From NCBI GenBank assembly GCA_944324915.1, contig CALUYD010000006.1, forward strand, positions 1-64,000: a stretch of DNA of 64,000 bases, given 5' to 3'. A program made the translations under genes and the position numbers. This DNA comes from Candidatus Gastranaerophilales bacterium (lineage in GTDB: Bacteria; Cyanobacteriota; Vampirovibrionia; Gastranaerophilales; Gastranaerophilaceae). This document shows, piece by piece, positions 7,879 to 16,513 of this stretch (positions are counted from its first letter, which is position 1; each line of letters begins with the position of its first letter). A model generated the notes under the pieces. That model was not told where the DNA came from. It saw nothing but the letters and a program-made list of their open reading frames with translations, and did not search any database.

Positions 7879-9645
7879 ATGAAAAAGATTTTTGGTTTTT
7901 CGCTTGTCGAAATCGTTGTAGCGTTGATTATATTTTCAGTAATCACCGCAGCATTAGCCCCAATTATTACGAAAAAATTAAAAAGTACAGGTGTAACAAT
8001 AGGTGGTGGTGATGGCGGAACATTACAAATGACATGCGATAAGTTTGGTCCTGAATGCGGTCTTTGTTATCCTGATAAGTGTGTATCTTGTGTTAAATCA
8101 TGTTTAGATACTCAAGCGCTGGATATTGCTCAATGTAAATGCAAAGATTGCAATGATACCGAAGATATGTTTGGTCCAAATTGTCTAAAGTGCGATATAT
8201 CAAATTGTTCAAAGTGTATATCAACCAATTATGTTGAAAATGGACAATGCAAGATTTGCCCTGTTAAAAACTATTGCGATGGTACAAGTAAAAAAACATG
8301 TGAAAATGGTAAATATACTGATACCACAGGTCAAACATCATGCAAAAATTGTGAAGCAGGTTATTATTGCACAGGTGGCGAGAAAAAAGAGTGTGCTAGT
8401 GGTACATATTCTGCAGCAAATGGTTCAAGTTGTGCAACATGTCCTGTTGGATATTATTGCCCCGGGGTAAGTGATAAGATTTTATGCAGCACAAATAAAT
8501 ATCAACCTAATGAAGGTAAAGATACTTGTCTAACTTGTTCTGCCGGAAGCTATGTATCAAATGATAGAACTCAATGTTTAATTTGTGAAGCAGGGTATAA
8601 GTGCACTGGCGATGGATCAAAAGTAGCATGTGGAGCTGGAACTTATCAACCACACCCTGGGCAAATTGATTGTCTAACTTGTCCTGCTGGTTATACTTGC
8701 TCTGGAGCTAATCAAACATATTGTGCAGCAGGAACATACGCATCATCAACAGGAGCAACAAGTTGTACAACATGTCCTAAGGGATATTATTGTACAGGCG
8801 GAACAAATAAGACAGCATGTGGAAGTGGAAAATACAATGATTTAACAGGACAAGGTTCATCAACTGCATGTAAAACGTGTTCATCAAAAACAGCAAATTG
8901 TGCTACATGTAATGCTGAAACAGGTACGTGTACAGGATGTAATAGTGGGTATGAAATAGATGGAAGTTCATGTATAGCAGAAAGTAGTAAATTGATATTT
9001 ACATATACAGGAGATTATCTTGAAACAGTCAATGCTAACGGAAAACAAAAGATATATTTGAAAAGTAGCGGTACATTACTAACACAAAATTCCACACAAT
9101 CAATGCTATTTTTGGTTGGCGGTGGCGGCGGAGGCGGCGGCTATAATAGTGGCGGCGGCGGAGGCGGCGGCGGAGGATATTATAAAGAAGAAATATTTAC
9201 CTTTGCATCAAATACACGTTATGACGTAGTAATTGGAAATGGTGGCACAGGTGGAGATAGAATTGGTACCAACGGTTCGCAAACTTCACTATCATCTATA
9301 TCTGCAGCAGGCGGTATAGCAGGTAATAAAAATATAGGAGGATCAGGAACAGGACAAGGCGGTAATGGTGCCCTCAATGGAAGTAATGGTGCAAATGGCA
9401 GGTATTTTGACGGGGAATGGTATGGCGGCGGCGGAGGCGGCGGCGGTGGCGCTAGACAGGTAACAGGCACTGCTGGATCTGGTGGAAGTGGCGGTGGTGG
9501 CGCCGGAAGTACTTACCATGTTTGTGGCCATGATGGTGTAAATAATACAGGAGGCGGCGGTGGTGGCGCCGGTCACGATGGCACCTCAAATAGGTCTTTT
9601 GGAGGAGACGGAGGTTCGGGAATAATAATAATTCTTGAGATCTAA
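7879..9645 (+). CDS. Prepilin-like protein with Cys-rich repeats and a Gly-rich domain
   Basis: A 588-aa protein. The N-terminus is a textbook class III/type IV prepilin signal: a short basic leader, then G|FSLVEI with Glu at +5 and a 20-residue hydrophobic helix, so a PilD-type peptidase should process it. Residues about 50-375 are Cys-rich, with 40-45-residue repeats of the form CxxCPxGYYCxGG...CxxGTY...G...C, like the GCC2/GCC3 or ephrin-receptor-like modules of eukaryotic and protist surface proteins. The last 200 residues begin with a beta segment (LIFTYTGDY) and become a Gly-rich sheet with runs of 8-10 glycines, matching glycine-rich adhesin-like domains. No pilus assembly genes are adjacent. 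AAGGA precedes the ATG. A pseudopilin-anchored surface adhesin is the best inference. Confidence 0.8.
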   Translation: MKKIFGFSLVEIVVALIIFSVITAALAPIITKKLKSTGVTIGGGDGGTLQMTCDKFGPECGLCYPDKCVSCVKSCLDTQALDIAQCKCKDCNDTEDMFGPNCLKCDISNCSKCISTNYVENGQCKICPVKNYCDGTSKKTCENGKYTDTTGQTSCKNCEAGYYCTGGEKKECASGTYSAANGSSCATCPVGYYCPGVSDKILCSTNKYQPNEGKDTCLTCSAGSYVSNDRTQCLICEAGYKCTGDGSKVACGAGTYQPHPGQIDCLTCPAGYTCSGANQTYCAAGTYASSTGATSCTTCPKGYYCTGGTNKTACGSGKYNDLTGQGSSTACKTCSSKTANCATCNAETGTCTGCNSGYEIDGSSCIAESSKLIFTYTGDYLETVNANGKQKIYLKSSGTLLTQNSTQSMLFLVGGGGGGGGYNSGGGGGGGGGYYKEEIFTFASNTRYDVVIGNGGTGGDRIGTNGSQTSLSSISAAGGIAGNKNIGGSGTGQGGNGALNGSNGANGRYFDGEWYGGGGGGGGGARQVTGTAGSGGSGGGGAGSTYHVCGHDGVNNTGGGGGGAGHDGTSNRSFGGDGGSGIIIILEI

Positions 9646-9689
9646 ATTATATCAGACTAAATTTTTCATGTTATTTTTAAACCATACGT

Positions 9690-9713
9690 GGGGGATAGAT
9701 TATCCCCCCTTTT
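9690..9713 (+). terminator. Rho-independent terminator after the prepilin-like gene
   Basis: A perfect 8-bp stem GGGGGATA/TATCCCCC (9690-9697, 9701-9708) with a 3-nt loop is followed by C and four T residues. It also sits just past the stop of the convergent AsmA-like gene. Confidence 0.85.
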
Positions 9714-9714
9714 C

Positions 9715-12700
9715 TTATTCTTTAATAATCCATTTGAAATCTTGGATAGATGAGTTATTTTTTATTATTCCTTCAATTAAAACAATAAATTCTCTTGTAG
9801 GAATTTCATCAACTTGATAAGCTAGAGGTGGAATTTTATTATAATCATTTTGAGATATAGTTGTTGATAATTTCTTTTCAATAGGTGAAGCAGTAATTAA
9901 ATTAATTGTTTCTTTTGTGTCTTTATCCATTTCATCTACTTTTTGGCTTAAGCTGAATTTTCCAATATTTCCCATAACGCTAACTATTGAATTTGGAATT
10001 CTGCCTAGGATTTTTGTGCTTGCATATTGATTTAAAAGGTTAAATGTTCCTGTGATATAAAGGCTCATATTTGAACCTTGTGAATTTATGTATTGTATAT
10101 TTGCAATTGAATTTTTAATTTTTACGGTACCTTCTATTGTTTTAAAATCGCCTGTGTTTTGCTTTGTTATAGCGGATAAGGTTGAATTTAGGGTTAATTT
10201 TAATATGCTTTGAGATAAGATATTTCCTGCTTGCAAAAATCTTTCAAGTTTTGCAAATTGAGATAATTCTCCATTATCGATATTAAATTTAATATAACCA
10301 TCTAATGTATTTAAAATTTTATCAATATCAAATCCTTTAAATTCAGCATTAATTAGTGCGCTTAATTTTCCGCTTGTTGCAATAGATAGGCTTTTTAATT
10401 TATTTGATAAAAGTCTTATATTTAATTCTTTTAAAATTAATTCTGCTTTTGTTTTTTGATTTAAAAGATTGATGCTTGTTTTGCCTGTAATTTTGCCGTT
10501 TAGAGTTTCTGCGCTAAAAGTTTCAATATTTAAAATATTATTTTTTACATTGCCCTCAAAAGAAACATTATTAAGCAAAATATCTGATGTTTCTATTGTT
10601 AAAATATTTCCTTTTATATTGTTTATTTCATAATCTAATTTATTTATTGTGTTTGAATTTTTTAAATATTTTTCAAAACTTTCAAGATTAACATGCATTG
10701 ATTGAATTTGTGCAAAATCAATAACCACTTTGTTTTTTATAAGTTTTGCTTGTGCAACTAAATCAAAATCAAAGTCAAAAATTCTACCTTTTATAATATT
10801 TATATAAAATTCTGAATTTTTGATATTCAAGATTAAATCAGATATATTTAAATTTAAATCGTTGAGCGTTATATTTTGAAGATTTAAATTACCTGTGATA
10901 TTTGGTTTTTCTATGTTGCCATTGATTAAAATATTTCCTTTAGCGCTAAAATTAAGATTTTCATAATTTGGAATTACAAGAGGAGTTTTATCCAAAATAT
11001 TGATTTTTATATTGTTTAAATAAGGGCTTTTATCAACGTTTAAAATTTCACCGCTAACAAAAATCATATTTGATATATTGCAGGATGAAATCGTTAATTT
11101 ATTTTGTTTGATATTAATTTGGCTATTTAATTTTGTGGGTTTATTTTTGATTAATAAAAGTTTGTTTCCTTTAGAAAAATCGCTTTGAATATTTATTATT
11201 GTTTCTGTTTGTTTTGTTTTGTAATTTTTAACTGTACCATTGATATTAAATGTAATATTATCAACAATAATTTTAGTATTTGGAATTTCAATATCTTTTT
11301 CTAAGAAATTAAGATGTAGTTTTGGAATATATATTTCTTTATTATATTTTTTTAAATATACTTTAAAATTGCTAAGGTTAGAGTTTGATTTAAGAATAGG
11401 ATGTTTTAGAGTTCCTATTATATTAGAGTTAATTTTAAGTAAACCATTTTTAAACTCATAATCTTTCAATTTTGGCATTATCATGTTGCTAAAAGGAAGT
11501 TCTTTAATTAAAGATAATAATTGAGCAATATTTATTTCATCAGAATTGATTTTGATATTTAAATTTGTTTTATCATCAATTGTTCCTATTAGATTAAATT
11601 TTGCTTTATTGATAAATGCGCTTGTGTTGATGATATTTATTGTATTATTAGCAAAATTGATGTTTGAATTTATATTATTTAAGATAAGTCCTGTTTTTTT
11701 ATCTTTTATTTTTGTATCTTTTATTAATAGATTTCCTTTTGATTGCAAGGTTTTAAAATTGCTTTTTAAATATACGTCAATTTTTGATGTGCCTTGTATA
11801 TCAATATCATTAAGATTAAATTTAAAATTGAAAATTTTTCCTATTGCATCTAAAATTTCTCTTAAATCTGATAGATTTATTTCATTTGAAATTAATTTTG
11901 CTTCAATAAAATTATTTTTTGATATAGTAGCATTTGATTTTATTTGAATAAATTGATTTTTTATAAATTTAAAATCGCAATCAGTTGTTATTTTTCCGCC
12001 TTTAAAATTTAAAAGAAGTTTATTTTTAGGTAGTGTTAAACCTTGGATTTTAAATGTGTAATCACTTAAAAGAACTGTACCTAAAATATCCGGGTTTTTA
12101 TTTTGATTATTGATTTTTAGATTAATATCTGATTTTGTATAAAAATTATATTTGTCTGCCCAATACAATGGATTTTTATTTAATTTTGCAAGTTTTTCTC
12201 TGAATTTTCCTATTGAATCGGGGTTTAATTTAATAGATAAATTTAGATTAAAATCAGATATTTTATGGTTAGCGCTTGCAATTTTGCCATTTGTTGAAAT
12301 TGTTATTGTTTTTTTAAATTCTGAGGAAGATATTTTTAATTTGTTTGATTTTATATAAAAATTTTTCTTTATATTTTCGTCATACAAATTTAGCAAAAAT
12401 ATGTCGCTTGATAGATTGATGTTTTTTATTTTGAATTTTGTTGCTGTTTTTTTAGGCATAATATCAAAATATTTAAAACAATCATATTTATTTTCATCCG
12501 TAAAAGAAGTATTTATTTCTATTTTGTCTGTCTTGATTTTATTCAAATCAATATATTTATAAAAAAGAGATAATATATTTATATCTATATCAGGATTTGA
12601 GACCCATAAGAAATCTTTTTTGTTTGGATATTTTAATTTTATATAGTCTGCTTTTAAATTTATGTCGAATTTATAATTAGGTTTGATTTGAAGATTTGAT

Positions 12701-12942
12701 ATATCAAGAGTTAATTTTGAATTTTTTAATACAAAGTTATTTATAGCATTTTCAATTTTTGCTTCATCAATAAATTTAGGCATTAAAAATAAATAAGTTA
12801 AATAAAGCCCAACAATAAATAACCCCAAGAAAACAAAAAAGCCTTTAGAAAGCGAAAAAACAGGAAGCTCAAGATTTTGCGTTTTTTCTTTGATTTTATT
12901 TATAGCTTTCTTAATCAGACTTTTCTTTTTGTAATATATCAT
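9715..12942 (-). CDS. AsmA-like envelope bridge protein
   Basis: A 1075-aa protein. A basic cytoplasmic tail is followed by one membrane helix (about residues 30-52, FFVFLGLFIVGLYLTYLFL). The rest is a very long, regular beta-strand repeat typical of the AsmA/TamB/YhdP repeating-beta-groove proteins that span the periplasm and move phospholipids. The C-terminal 200 residues hold an AsmA-C-like segment (GELSQFAKLERFLQAGN, then IEGTVKIKNS...) and end in KIPPL...FKWIIKE. The same ending is found in the protein at 17169. It is the last gene of the TonB/ExbB/ExbD/ExbD operon, 9 nt after exbD, so its work may be coupled to the proton motive force (inference). It is extremely rich in Asn, Lys and Ile, as are its neighbours. 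Confidence 0.82.
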   Translation of the reverse strand: MIYYKKKSLIKKAINKIKEKTQNLELPVFSLSKGFFVFLGLFIVGLYLTYLFLMPKFIDEAKIENAINNFVLKNSKLTLDISNLQIKPNYKFDINLKADYIKLKYPNKKDFLWVSNPDIDINILSLFYKYIDLNKIKTDKIEINTSFTDENKYDCFKYFDIMPKKTATKFKIKNINLSSDIFLLNLYDENIKKNFYIKSNKLKISSSEFKKTITISTNGKIASANHKISDFNLNLSIKLNPDSIGKFREKLAKLNKNPLYWADKYNFYTKSDINLKINNQNKNPDILGTVLLSDYTFKIQGLTLPKNKLLLNFKGGKITTDCDFKFIKNQFIQIKSNATISKNNFIEAKLISNEINLSDLREILDAIGKIFNFKFNLNDIDIQGTSKIDVYLKSNFKTLQSKGNLLIKDTKIKDKKTGLILNNINSNINFANNTINIINTSAFINKAKFNLIGTIDDKTNLNIKINSDEINIAQLLSLIKELPFSNMIMPKLKDYEFKNGLLKINSNIIGTLKHPILKSNSNLSNFKVYLKKYNKEIYIPKLHLNFLEKDIEIPNTKIIVDNITFNINGTVKNYKTKQTETIINIQSDFSKGNKLLLIKNKPTKLNSQINIKQNKLTISSCNISNMIFVSGEILNVDKSPYLNNIKINILDKTPLVIPNYENLNFSAKGNILINGNIEKPNITGNLNLQNITLNDLNLNISDLILNIKNSEFYINIIKGRIFDFDFDLVAQAKLIKNKVVIDFAQIQSMHVNLESFEKYLKNSNTINKLDYEINNIKGNILTIETSDILLNNVSFEGNVKNNILNIETFSAETLNGKITGKTSINLLNQKTKAELILKELNIRLLSNKLKSLSIATSGKLSALINAEFKGFDIDKILNTLDGYIKFNIDNGELSQFAKLERFLQAGNILSQSILKLTLNSTLSAITKQNTGDFKTIEGTVKIKNSIANIQYINSQGSNMSLYITGTFNLLNQYASTKILGRIPNSIVSVMGNIGKFSLSQKVDEMDKDTKETINLITASPIEKKLSTTISQNDYNKIPPLAYQVDEIPTREFIVLIEGIIKNNSSIQDFKWIIKE

Positions 12943-12951
12943 TTTTTATTT

Positions 12952-13335
12952 TTATAATTCAACGATTGAAATACTTTGCACTCCTGCATTTCTAGCGTTA
13001 TCCATTAACCTTACCACGCTTTGATGTGATGAATCACCGGATGCTTGAATTAAAAGACCGTCGCTTTTTTCTTGCGATAAATCCTTGATTGTAGCTAATA
13101 AATCAGCTTCTAAAACTTCATTATTATCAATTAAATATCTGTTATCTTCAGTTACTGTAACAGTTAATAGTTTTGCTTCTTTATCAATATTATTTTGCTC
13201 AACATATTCAGGAACCGCTAAAGATAAGCCTTGTTGATCAAGTATCGGCGCTATTACCATCATAATAATCAATAGCACAAGAAAAATATCAGTTAAAGGA
13301 GTGATATTTATTTCGTTAAATGTTTGTCTTTTCAT
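12952..13335 (-). CDS. ExbD/TolR-family biopolymer transport protein (second copy)
   Basis: A 127-aa protein with one membrane helix near the N-terminus, carrying the proton-relay Asp in INITPLTDIFLV, followed by a periplasmic domain ending in VQSISIVEL. The ATG overlaps the previous gene's stop by one base (TAATG), so translation is coupled. Its first 30 residues are nearly identical to the upstream ExbD paralogue at DNA level, while the periplasmic domains differ. It should form the stator with the ExbB/TolQ protein and pass proton energy to the TonB-like protein. Confidence 0.93.
   Translation of the reverse strand: MKRQTFNEINITPLTDIFLVLLIIMMVIAPILDQQGLSLAVPEYVEQNNIDKEAKLLTVTVTEDNRYLIDNNEVLEADLLATIKDLSQEKSDGLLIQASGDSSHQSVVRLMDNARNAGVQSISIVEL
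13247..13331. repeat. ExbD paralogue repeat, copy 1
   Basis: This 85-nt stretch matches 13675-13759 with a single mismatch (G versus A at a third codon position). It covers the membrane-helix codons of the second exbD. The sequence on either side of the block is not alignable at DNA level. Confidence 0.9.
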
Positions 13336-13787
13336 TATCCTTCAACCTCGTCTTCTAGTCTTTTTTGCTCTTTTTCTTTTAATGGTTCGCCTGCTACTAC
13401 AAGTTTTTCAAAACCTGCATTTTGAGCTGCTTTCATTACTTTCATAATTTCAGAGCTTTTAGTATCTTTATCGGCTCTAACTACTACTTCTTTCTTTTCT
13501 AAACTTCCTATTAATGAACCTAGGCTTTGCTCTAAATCATCAGAATTTACTCTTGTTTCATTTACATAGAAATTACCGTCTTTTGTGATTGATACTGTGG
13601 CATCTTTCGTTTCAATCGCTAATCCTGAGTTGATATTAGGCATTTTAATATTATTATCGATAGATTGGAAGCTAGGCGCTATTACCATCATAATAATCAA
13701 TAGCACAAGAAAAATATCAGTTAAAGGAGTGATATTTATTTCATTAAATGTTTGTCTTTCGTTTTCTTGTGAAGAACTAAAATTCAT
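13335..13787 (-). CDS. ExbD/TolR-family biopolymer transport protein (first copy)
   Basis: A 150-aa protein with the same ERQTFNEINITPLTD membrane segment and catalytic Asp as the gene that follows. Its distinct periplasmic domain (VSITKDGNFYVNETRV...VVVRADKDTK) contains the usual ExbD pattern of a 'DG.' turn and a '.I.AD....' strand. It is 13 nt after the ExbB gene, with an AAGGAT ribosome site. Two different ExbD proteins behind one ExbB suggest a heteromeric stator or two output proteins. Confidence 0.93.
   Translation of the reverse strand: MNFSSSQENERQTFNEINITPLTDIFLVLLIIMMVIAPSFQSIDNNIKMPNINSGLAIETKDATVSITKDGNFYVNETRVNSDDLEQSLGSLIGSLEKKEVVVRADKDTKSSEIMKVMKAAQNAGFEKLVVAGEPLKEKEQKRLEDEVEG
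13675..13759. repeat. ExbD paralogue repeat, copy 2
   Basis: Partner of 13247-13331, with 84 of 85 bases identical, in direct orientation 428 nt apart. Recombination between the copies would delete one exbD and keep a functional chimera. Confidence 0.9.
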
Positions 13788-13800
13788 TTTTTATCCTTAA

Positions 13801-14448
13801 TTACAATGTGATTGAATTGCTGTTATCAACTGTAACTTCTTCATCTGAATCAATAAAACTTAAAAATACAAGTTTAATTAATTTGAAATCAGATTCAAAT
13901 CTTGCAACAACTGTTTGAAAATAGTTAAATAAAACTACCGCAACAATCGCAACACCAAGACCTAGCGCTGTTGCAATAAGAGCTGAAGCGATACCTGTTG
14001 CAACAGCTGCTGATTGGTTGCCTTGAGTTGCTAAATCTTGGAATGTGTATAAAATACGAACTACTGTACCAAACAAGCCTAAAAATGGTGCAACACCACC
14101 TATTGTACCAAGGATTGTTAAGTGTCTTTCAAGTTTTCTTGTAGCTAATGAAGATGAAATATCGTAAGCTCTAGAAAAACCTGCTTTTTGTTCTGTGTAG
14201 ATACGAAGTGCTTCATCAACCATTTCAGAAATAATACCGCCTAATTGAACAGACATTCTTTGAGCAGCTCCAATGTTATTTTTAACTAAAGCCTTTTGCA
14301 GCCCCGGGATAAACTCTGAAATATTTCTTTCGTTCTTTTTGTAGTAAGAAATTCTGTTGATTGCTACATAGATAACTAAAATTGAGCAGATGAAAATTGG
14401 TGTAAGTACCGCCCAATCTTGTGCAATTGCTTTTAGCATTAAATCCAT
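13801..14448 (-). CDS. MotA/TolQ/ExbB-family proton channel protein
   Basis: A 215-aa protein with three predicted membrane helices (about 15-33, 115-140 and 155-180) in the ExbB arrangement. The conserved channel stretch reads ILGTIGGVAPFLGLFGTVVRI, then ATGIASALIATALGLGVAI. Those paired helices line the proton pore of TolQ/ExbB. The gene sits between the TonB-like gene and the two exbD genes with gaps of 13-25 nt and good ribosome sites, so the operon encodes a complete Ton/Tol-type motor. Sequence alone does not separate ExbB from TolQ here. Confidence 0.95.
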   Translation of the reverse strand: MDLMLKAIAQDWAVLTPIFICSILVIYVAINRISYYKKNERNISEFIPGLQKALVKNNIGAAQRMSVQLGGIISEMVDEALRIYTEQKAGFSRAYDISSSLATRKLERHLTILGTIGGVAPFLGLFGTVVRILYTFQDLATQGNQSAAVATGIASALIATALGLGVAIVAVVLFNYFQTVVARFESDFKLIKLVFLSFIDSDEEVTVDNSNSITL

Positions 14449-14473
14449 TTTTTTATCCTCATATTTTCTATTT

Positions 14474-15691
14474 TTATCTTAATACACTGTTTATTACGTT
14501 GTAATCAAATGTGAATTCAATAGGTACTGATTGACCTTTAAATTCAGGTGGCAGTGGTCGAAATGGTGCTGTTAATTCTATTGCGCTCATTGCGGCTCTG
14601 TCTGCCAAAGGTACGCCTGAAGATTTTGTAACTTTTGCTGATAATAATCTTCCGTCACGACCTATTGTAAATGTTATTACTACACGTTTTGAGCTATCTC
14701 CTTTTGGAGGTGACCAATTTCTTTTTATTCTTTGCTCTAAATCCTTCATATAAGGACCCCAATTTGGTTGTCTTATAGCGTCAATTCCGGGGGCGCCGTT
14801 AGGATTTCCGGGGCTTGGATTACCGCCTGAGCCATATCCGCCGTATGAACCTCTTGAAGCGTATTGTCCGCCTCCTGAAGATGATGCTCTTGAGCCGCCT
14901 GATGAGCTACCTCCGCTTGAGCTGAATTTTGGAGCAGGTGCATAACCTGAACCGCCTTTTGAAGATGATGAGCTTGAAGGTGCTCCTGAAGGCTTATAGG
15001 TAGAGCCTACAGGCGCTGATGATTTTGGCGCTTGAACAACAAATGGGCTTTTTGGCGCAGTCGCAATTTTTGGTGCAGAAGGTGCGCTTACCCCTTGAGG
15101 TTTTCTAGTCGGTTTTATTGCCGGTTTAACCGCACTTGGTTTTGCAATTGTTGGTTTTGTTACAACTTTTTGAGGTTGAACAGTCGGTTTTGTAACCGTT
15201 TTTTGTACTTGCGGTTTAGATATTGGTTTTTGTACAGTTTTTTGTGGTTGTTTTTGAACTGTTTTTTGCGGTTGTGGTTTTGTTTTTGGTTTTTGAGCAA
15301 CAGATTTTTTAGCTTGCGGAGCACTAGCCGGACTTGGTTCTGAAATCATTTTTTTAGGGTCGTGCTTTCCGCCTGCACGAGAATCTCTATCTGATCTTAT
15401 TTTTGTTTTTTTATTAATCGGTGGTTTGGATTCATTTTGAACAAGTTTGAATTCTAAATTTCTGTTAGGAAGTTCAGGTTTTGGTAAATGTGGAAAAACT
15501 AAACCATGAACTATTGAAATAATGATTAAAAGAAAAACAAACATTAAATGAAACACTACTGATAAAGCAAGACCTATTACAGGTTTTACTTCATCATCCG
15601 AATCGAAAAAGTTTGGCAGATGCTTGCCTGTGTTAATTTTTTCGTCAGTTAGCGAATTTGTTATATCAAATTTGTTTCTTATCTGTGCCAT
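14474..15691 (-). CDS. TonB-like energy transducer
   Basis: A 405-aa protein. A cytoplasmic N-terminus of about 40 residues precedes one membrane helix (about 40-65), then a long periplasmic spacer rich in Pro, Lys, Gln, Ser and Gly (with repeated QKTVQKP-like units), and a C-terminal TonB/TolA domain of about 90 residues (MKDLEQRIKRNW...VVITFTIGRDGRL...SSGVPLADRAAMSAI). The roughly 230-residue spacer could span a wide periplasm. It is cotranscribed with ExbB, two ExbD and an AsmA-like protein, and no TonB-dependent receptor is in the window. The C-terminal domain family is clear. Whether it energises receptors or envelope constriction (TolA role) is open. Confidence 0.9.
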   Translation of the reverse strand: MAQIRNKFDITNSLTDEKINTGKHLPNFFDSDDEVKPVIGLALSVVFHLMFVFLLIIISIVHGLVFPHLPKPELPNRNLEFKLVQNESKPPINKKTKIRSDRDSRAGGKHDPKKMISEPSPASAPQAKKSVAQKPKTKPQPQKTVQKQPQKTVQKPISKPQVQKTVTKPTVQPQKVVTKPTIAKPSAVKPAIKPTRKPQGVSAPSAPKIATAPKSPFVVQAPKSSAPVGSTYKPSGAPSSSSSSKGGSGYAPAPKFSSSGGSSSGGSRASSSGGGQYASRGSYGGYGSGGNPSPGNPNGAPGIDAIRQPNWGPYMKDLEQRIKRNWSPPKGDSSKRVVITFTIGRDGRLLSAKVTKSSGVPLADRAAMSAIELTAPFRPLPPEFKGQSVPIEFTFDYNVINSVLR

Positions 15692-15757
15692 AATTTTTAA
15701 TCTTTAAATAAATTATATTTGTATAATGTTTTTTCTAAATTAGCCACTTGTTTATAT

Positions 15758-16447
15758 TTATTGAGCACCGAGTGTAATCGGTTGGTCAAAATGCAGATTA
15801 ATTTGGCTGTTTGCAGGAATTAATATATTCTCACCTTTTTCACAAGCGCCTTTAATTAGACCTAATCCTGCACCAAGTGCTGTTCCATATACCGCGCCTT
15901 TTCCAACAGAACCGCTTGATAGAGCGCCCATTGCAGTACCTAATACTGCGCCTGAACCTGCTCCGATTGCTGTATTTTTTGCGTAATCTTTAGCGCTATC
16001 CTTTGCGGTTGCACCTTTCAATGTGCCTGTTGAATCGTTTGTCATAATGGTTGCGCTGATTGGTATTATGTTATTATATGGAGTTCTTATTGTTGTAAAT
16101 CTTATTTGCATTTGTGCGTTTCTGTTTCCAAAACCTGCTTTTTTAATTTGTACAACGCTACCTTGAACTACACTGCCTTGACCTGCAATAAGTGTGCCGT
16201 TGTATATAAAATCTTCTGTTAATACTGCATTTATAACTTGTCCTACAACTGCGCTTTGAGAATTAATTTCTTGTGATAAAACTGCACTAACACTAACACC
16301 GGCAGGAACGTAAATAGCATAACCTTGTAAATTAGAATTATTTTGTGTTTGCGGTGGTGTATAAAGATAATTAGTATCTGCGAAAGCAAAGTTGCCTAAC
16401 AATACTAAAGTTGACAAAAAAGCCATTGTAAAGATATTTTTTTTCAT
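15758..16447 (-). CDS. Secreted glycine-zipper protein
   Basis: A 229-aa protein with a Sec signal peptide (about residues 1-23, ending NFAFA). A beta-rich domain covers residues 45-140 (VPAGVSVSAVLSQEINSQSA...), and a small-residue zipper near 155-195 (GAGSGAVLGTAMGAL...GTALGAGLG) could insert in or pack against a membrane. The beta-rich part shares the plan 'value, KG, G.V...IKKAG..N..AQM, IPI.AT' with the upstream 187-aa gene, so the two are probably distant paralogues. It precedes tonB by 66 nt. GGAGAGGA is a strong ribosome site. The function is unknown; an outer-membrane-associated role is likely. Confidence 0.75.
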   Translation of the reverse strand: MKKNIFTMAFLSTLVLLGNFAFADTNYLYTPPQTQNNSNLQGYAIYVPAGVSVSAVLSQEINSQSAVVGQVINAVLTEDFIYNGTLIAGQGSVVQGSVVQIKKAGFGNRNAQMQIRFTTIRTPYNNIIPISATIMTNDSTGTLKGATAKDSAKDYAKNTAIGAGSGAVLGTAMGALSSGSVGKGAVYGTALGAGLGLIKGACEKGENILIPANSQINLHFDQPITLGAQ

Positions 16448-16478
16448 AAATCCTCTCCCGATAAATATCCTTTTTAGT

Positions 16479-16487
16479 ATTTTATCA
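16479..16487 (-). promoter_or_regulatory. Extended -10 promoter for the glycine-zipper/TonB operon
   Basis: Read on the minus strand this is TGaTAAAAT within TATGATAAAATAC, about 31 nt upstream of the ATG at 16447 and ahead of the GGAGAGGA ribosome site. It would drive the operon from the glycine-zipper gene to the AsmA-like gene. Confidence 0.55.
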
Positions 16488-16513
16488 TACTTAAAATTTT
16501 TTTTACAATTATA

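Noticed and set aside
9118-9450. The GGCGGC-rich tract as a DNA repeat or horizontally acquired GC island
   Set aside because: The repeats are codon-phased and encode the Gly-rich domain continuously, so the composition is explained by the protein.
9219-9576. Two minus-strand frames opposite the Gly-rich coding region
   Set aside because: They consist of Pro-rich or Ala/Thr/Ser-rich low-complexity translation caused by the GGC/GGA-rich plus strand. No start signals.
11546-11947. A plus-strand 133-aa hydrophobic frame opposite the AsmA-like gene
   Set aside because: It is a shadow of Lys/Asn/Ile-rich coding sequence; antisense AT-rich codons give Phe/Leu/Ile runs that mimic membrane helices.
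15032-15343. A plus-strand 103-aa frame opposite the TonB spacer
   Set aside because: It is the antisense of a Pro/Lys repeat and gives Phe/Arg/Trp-rich nonsense. The TonB frame has both end domains intact.
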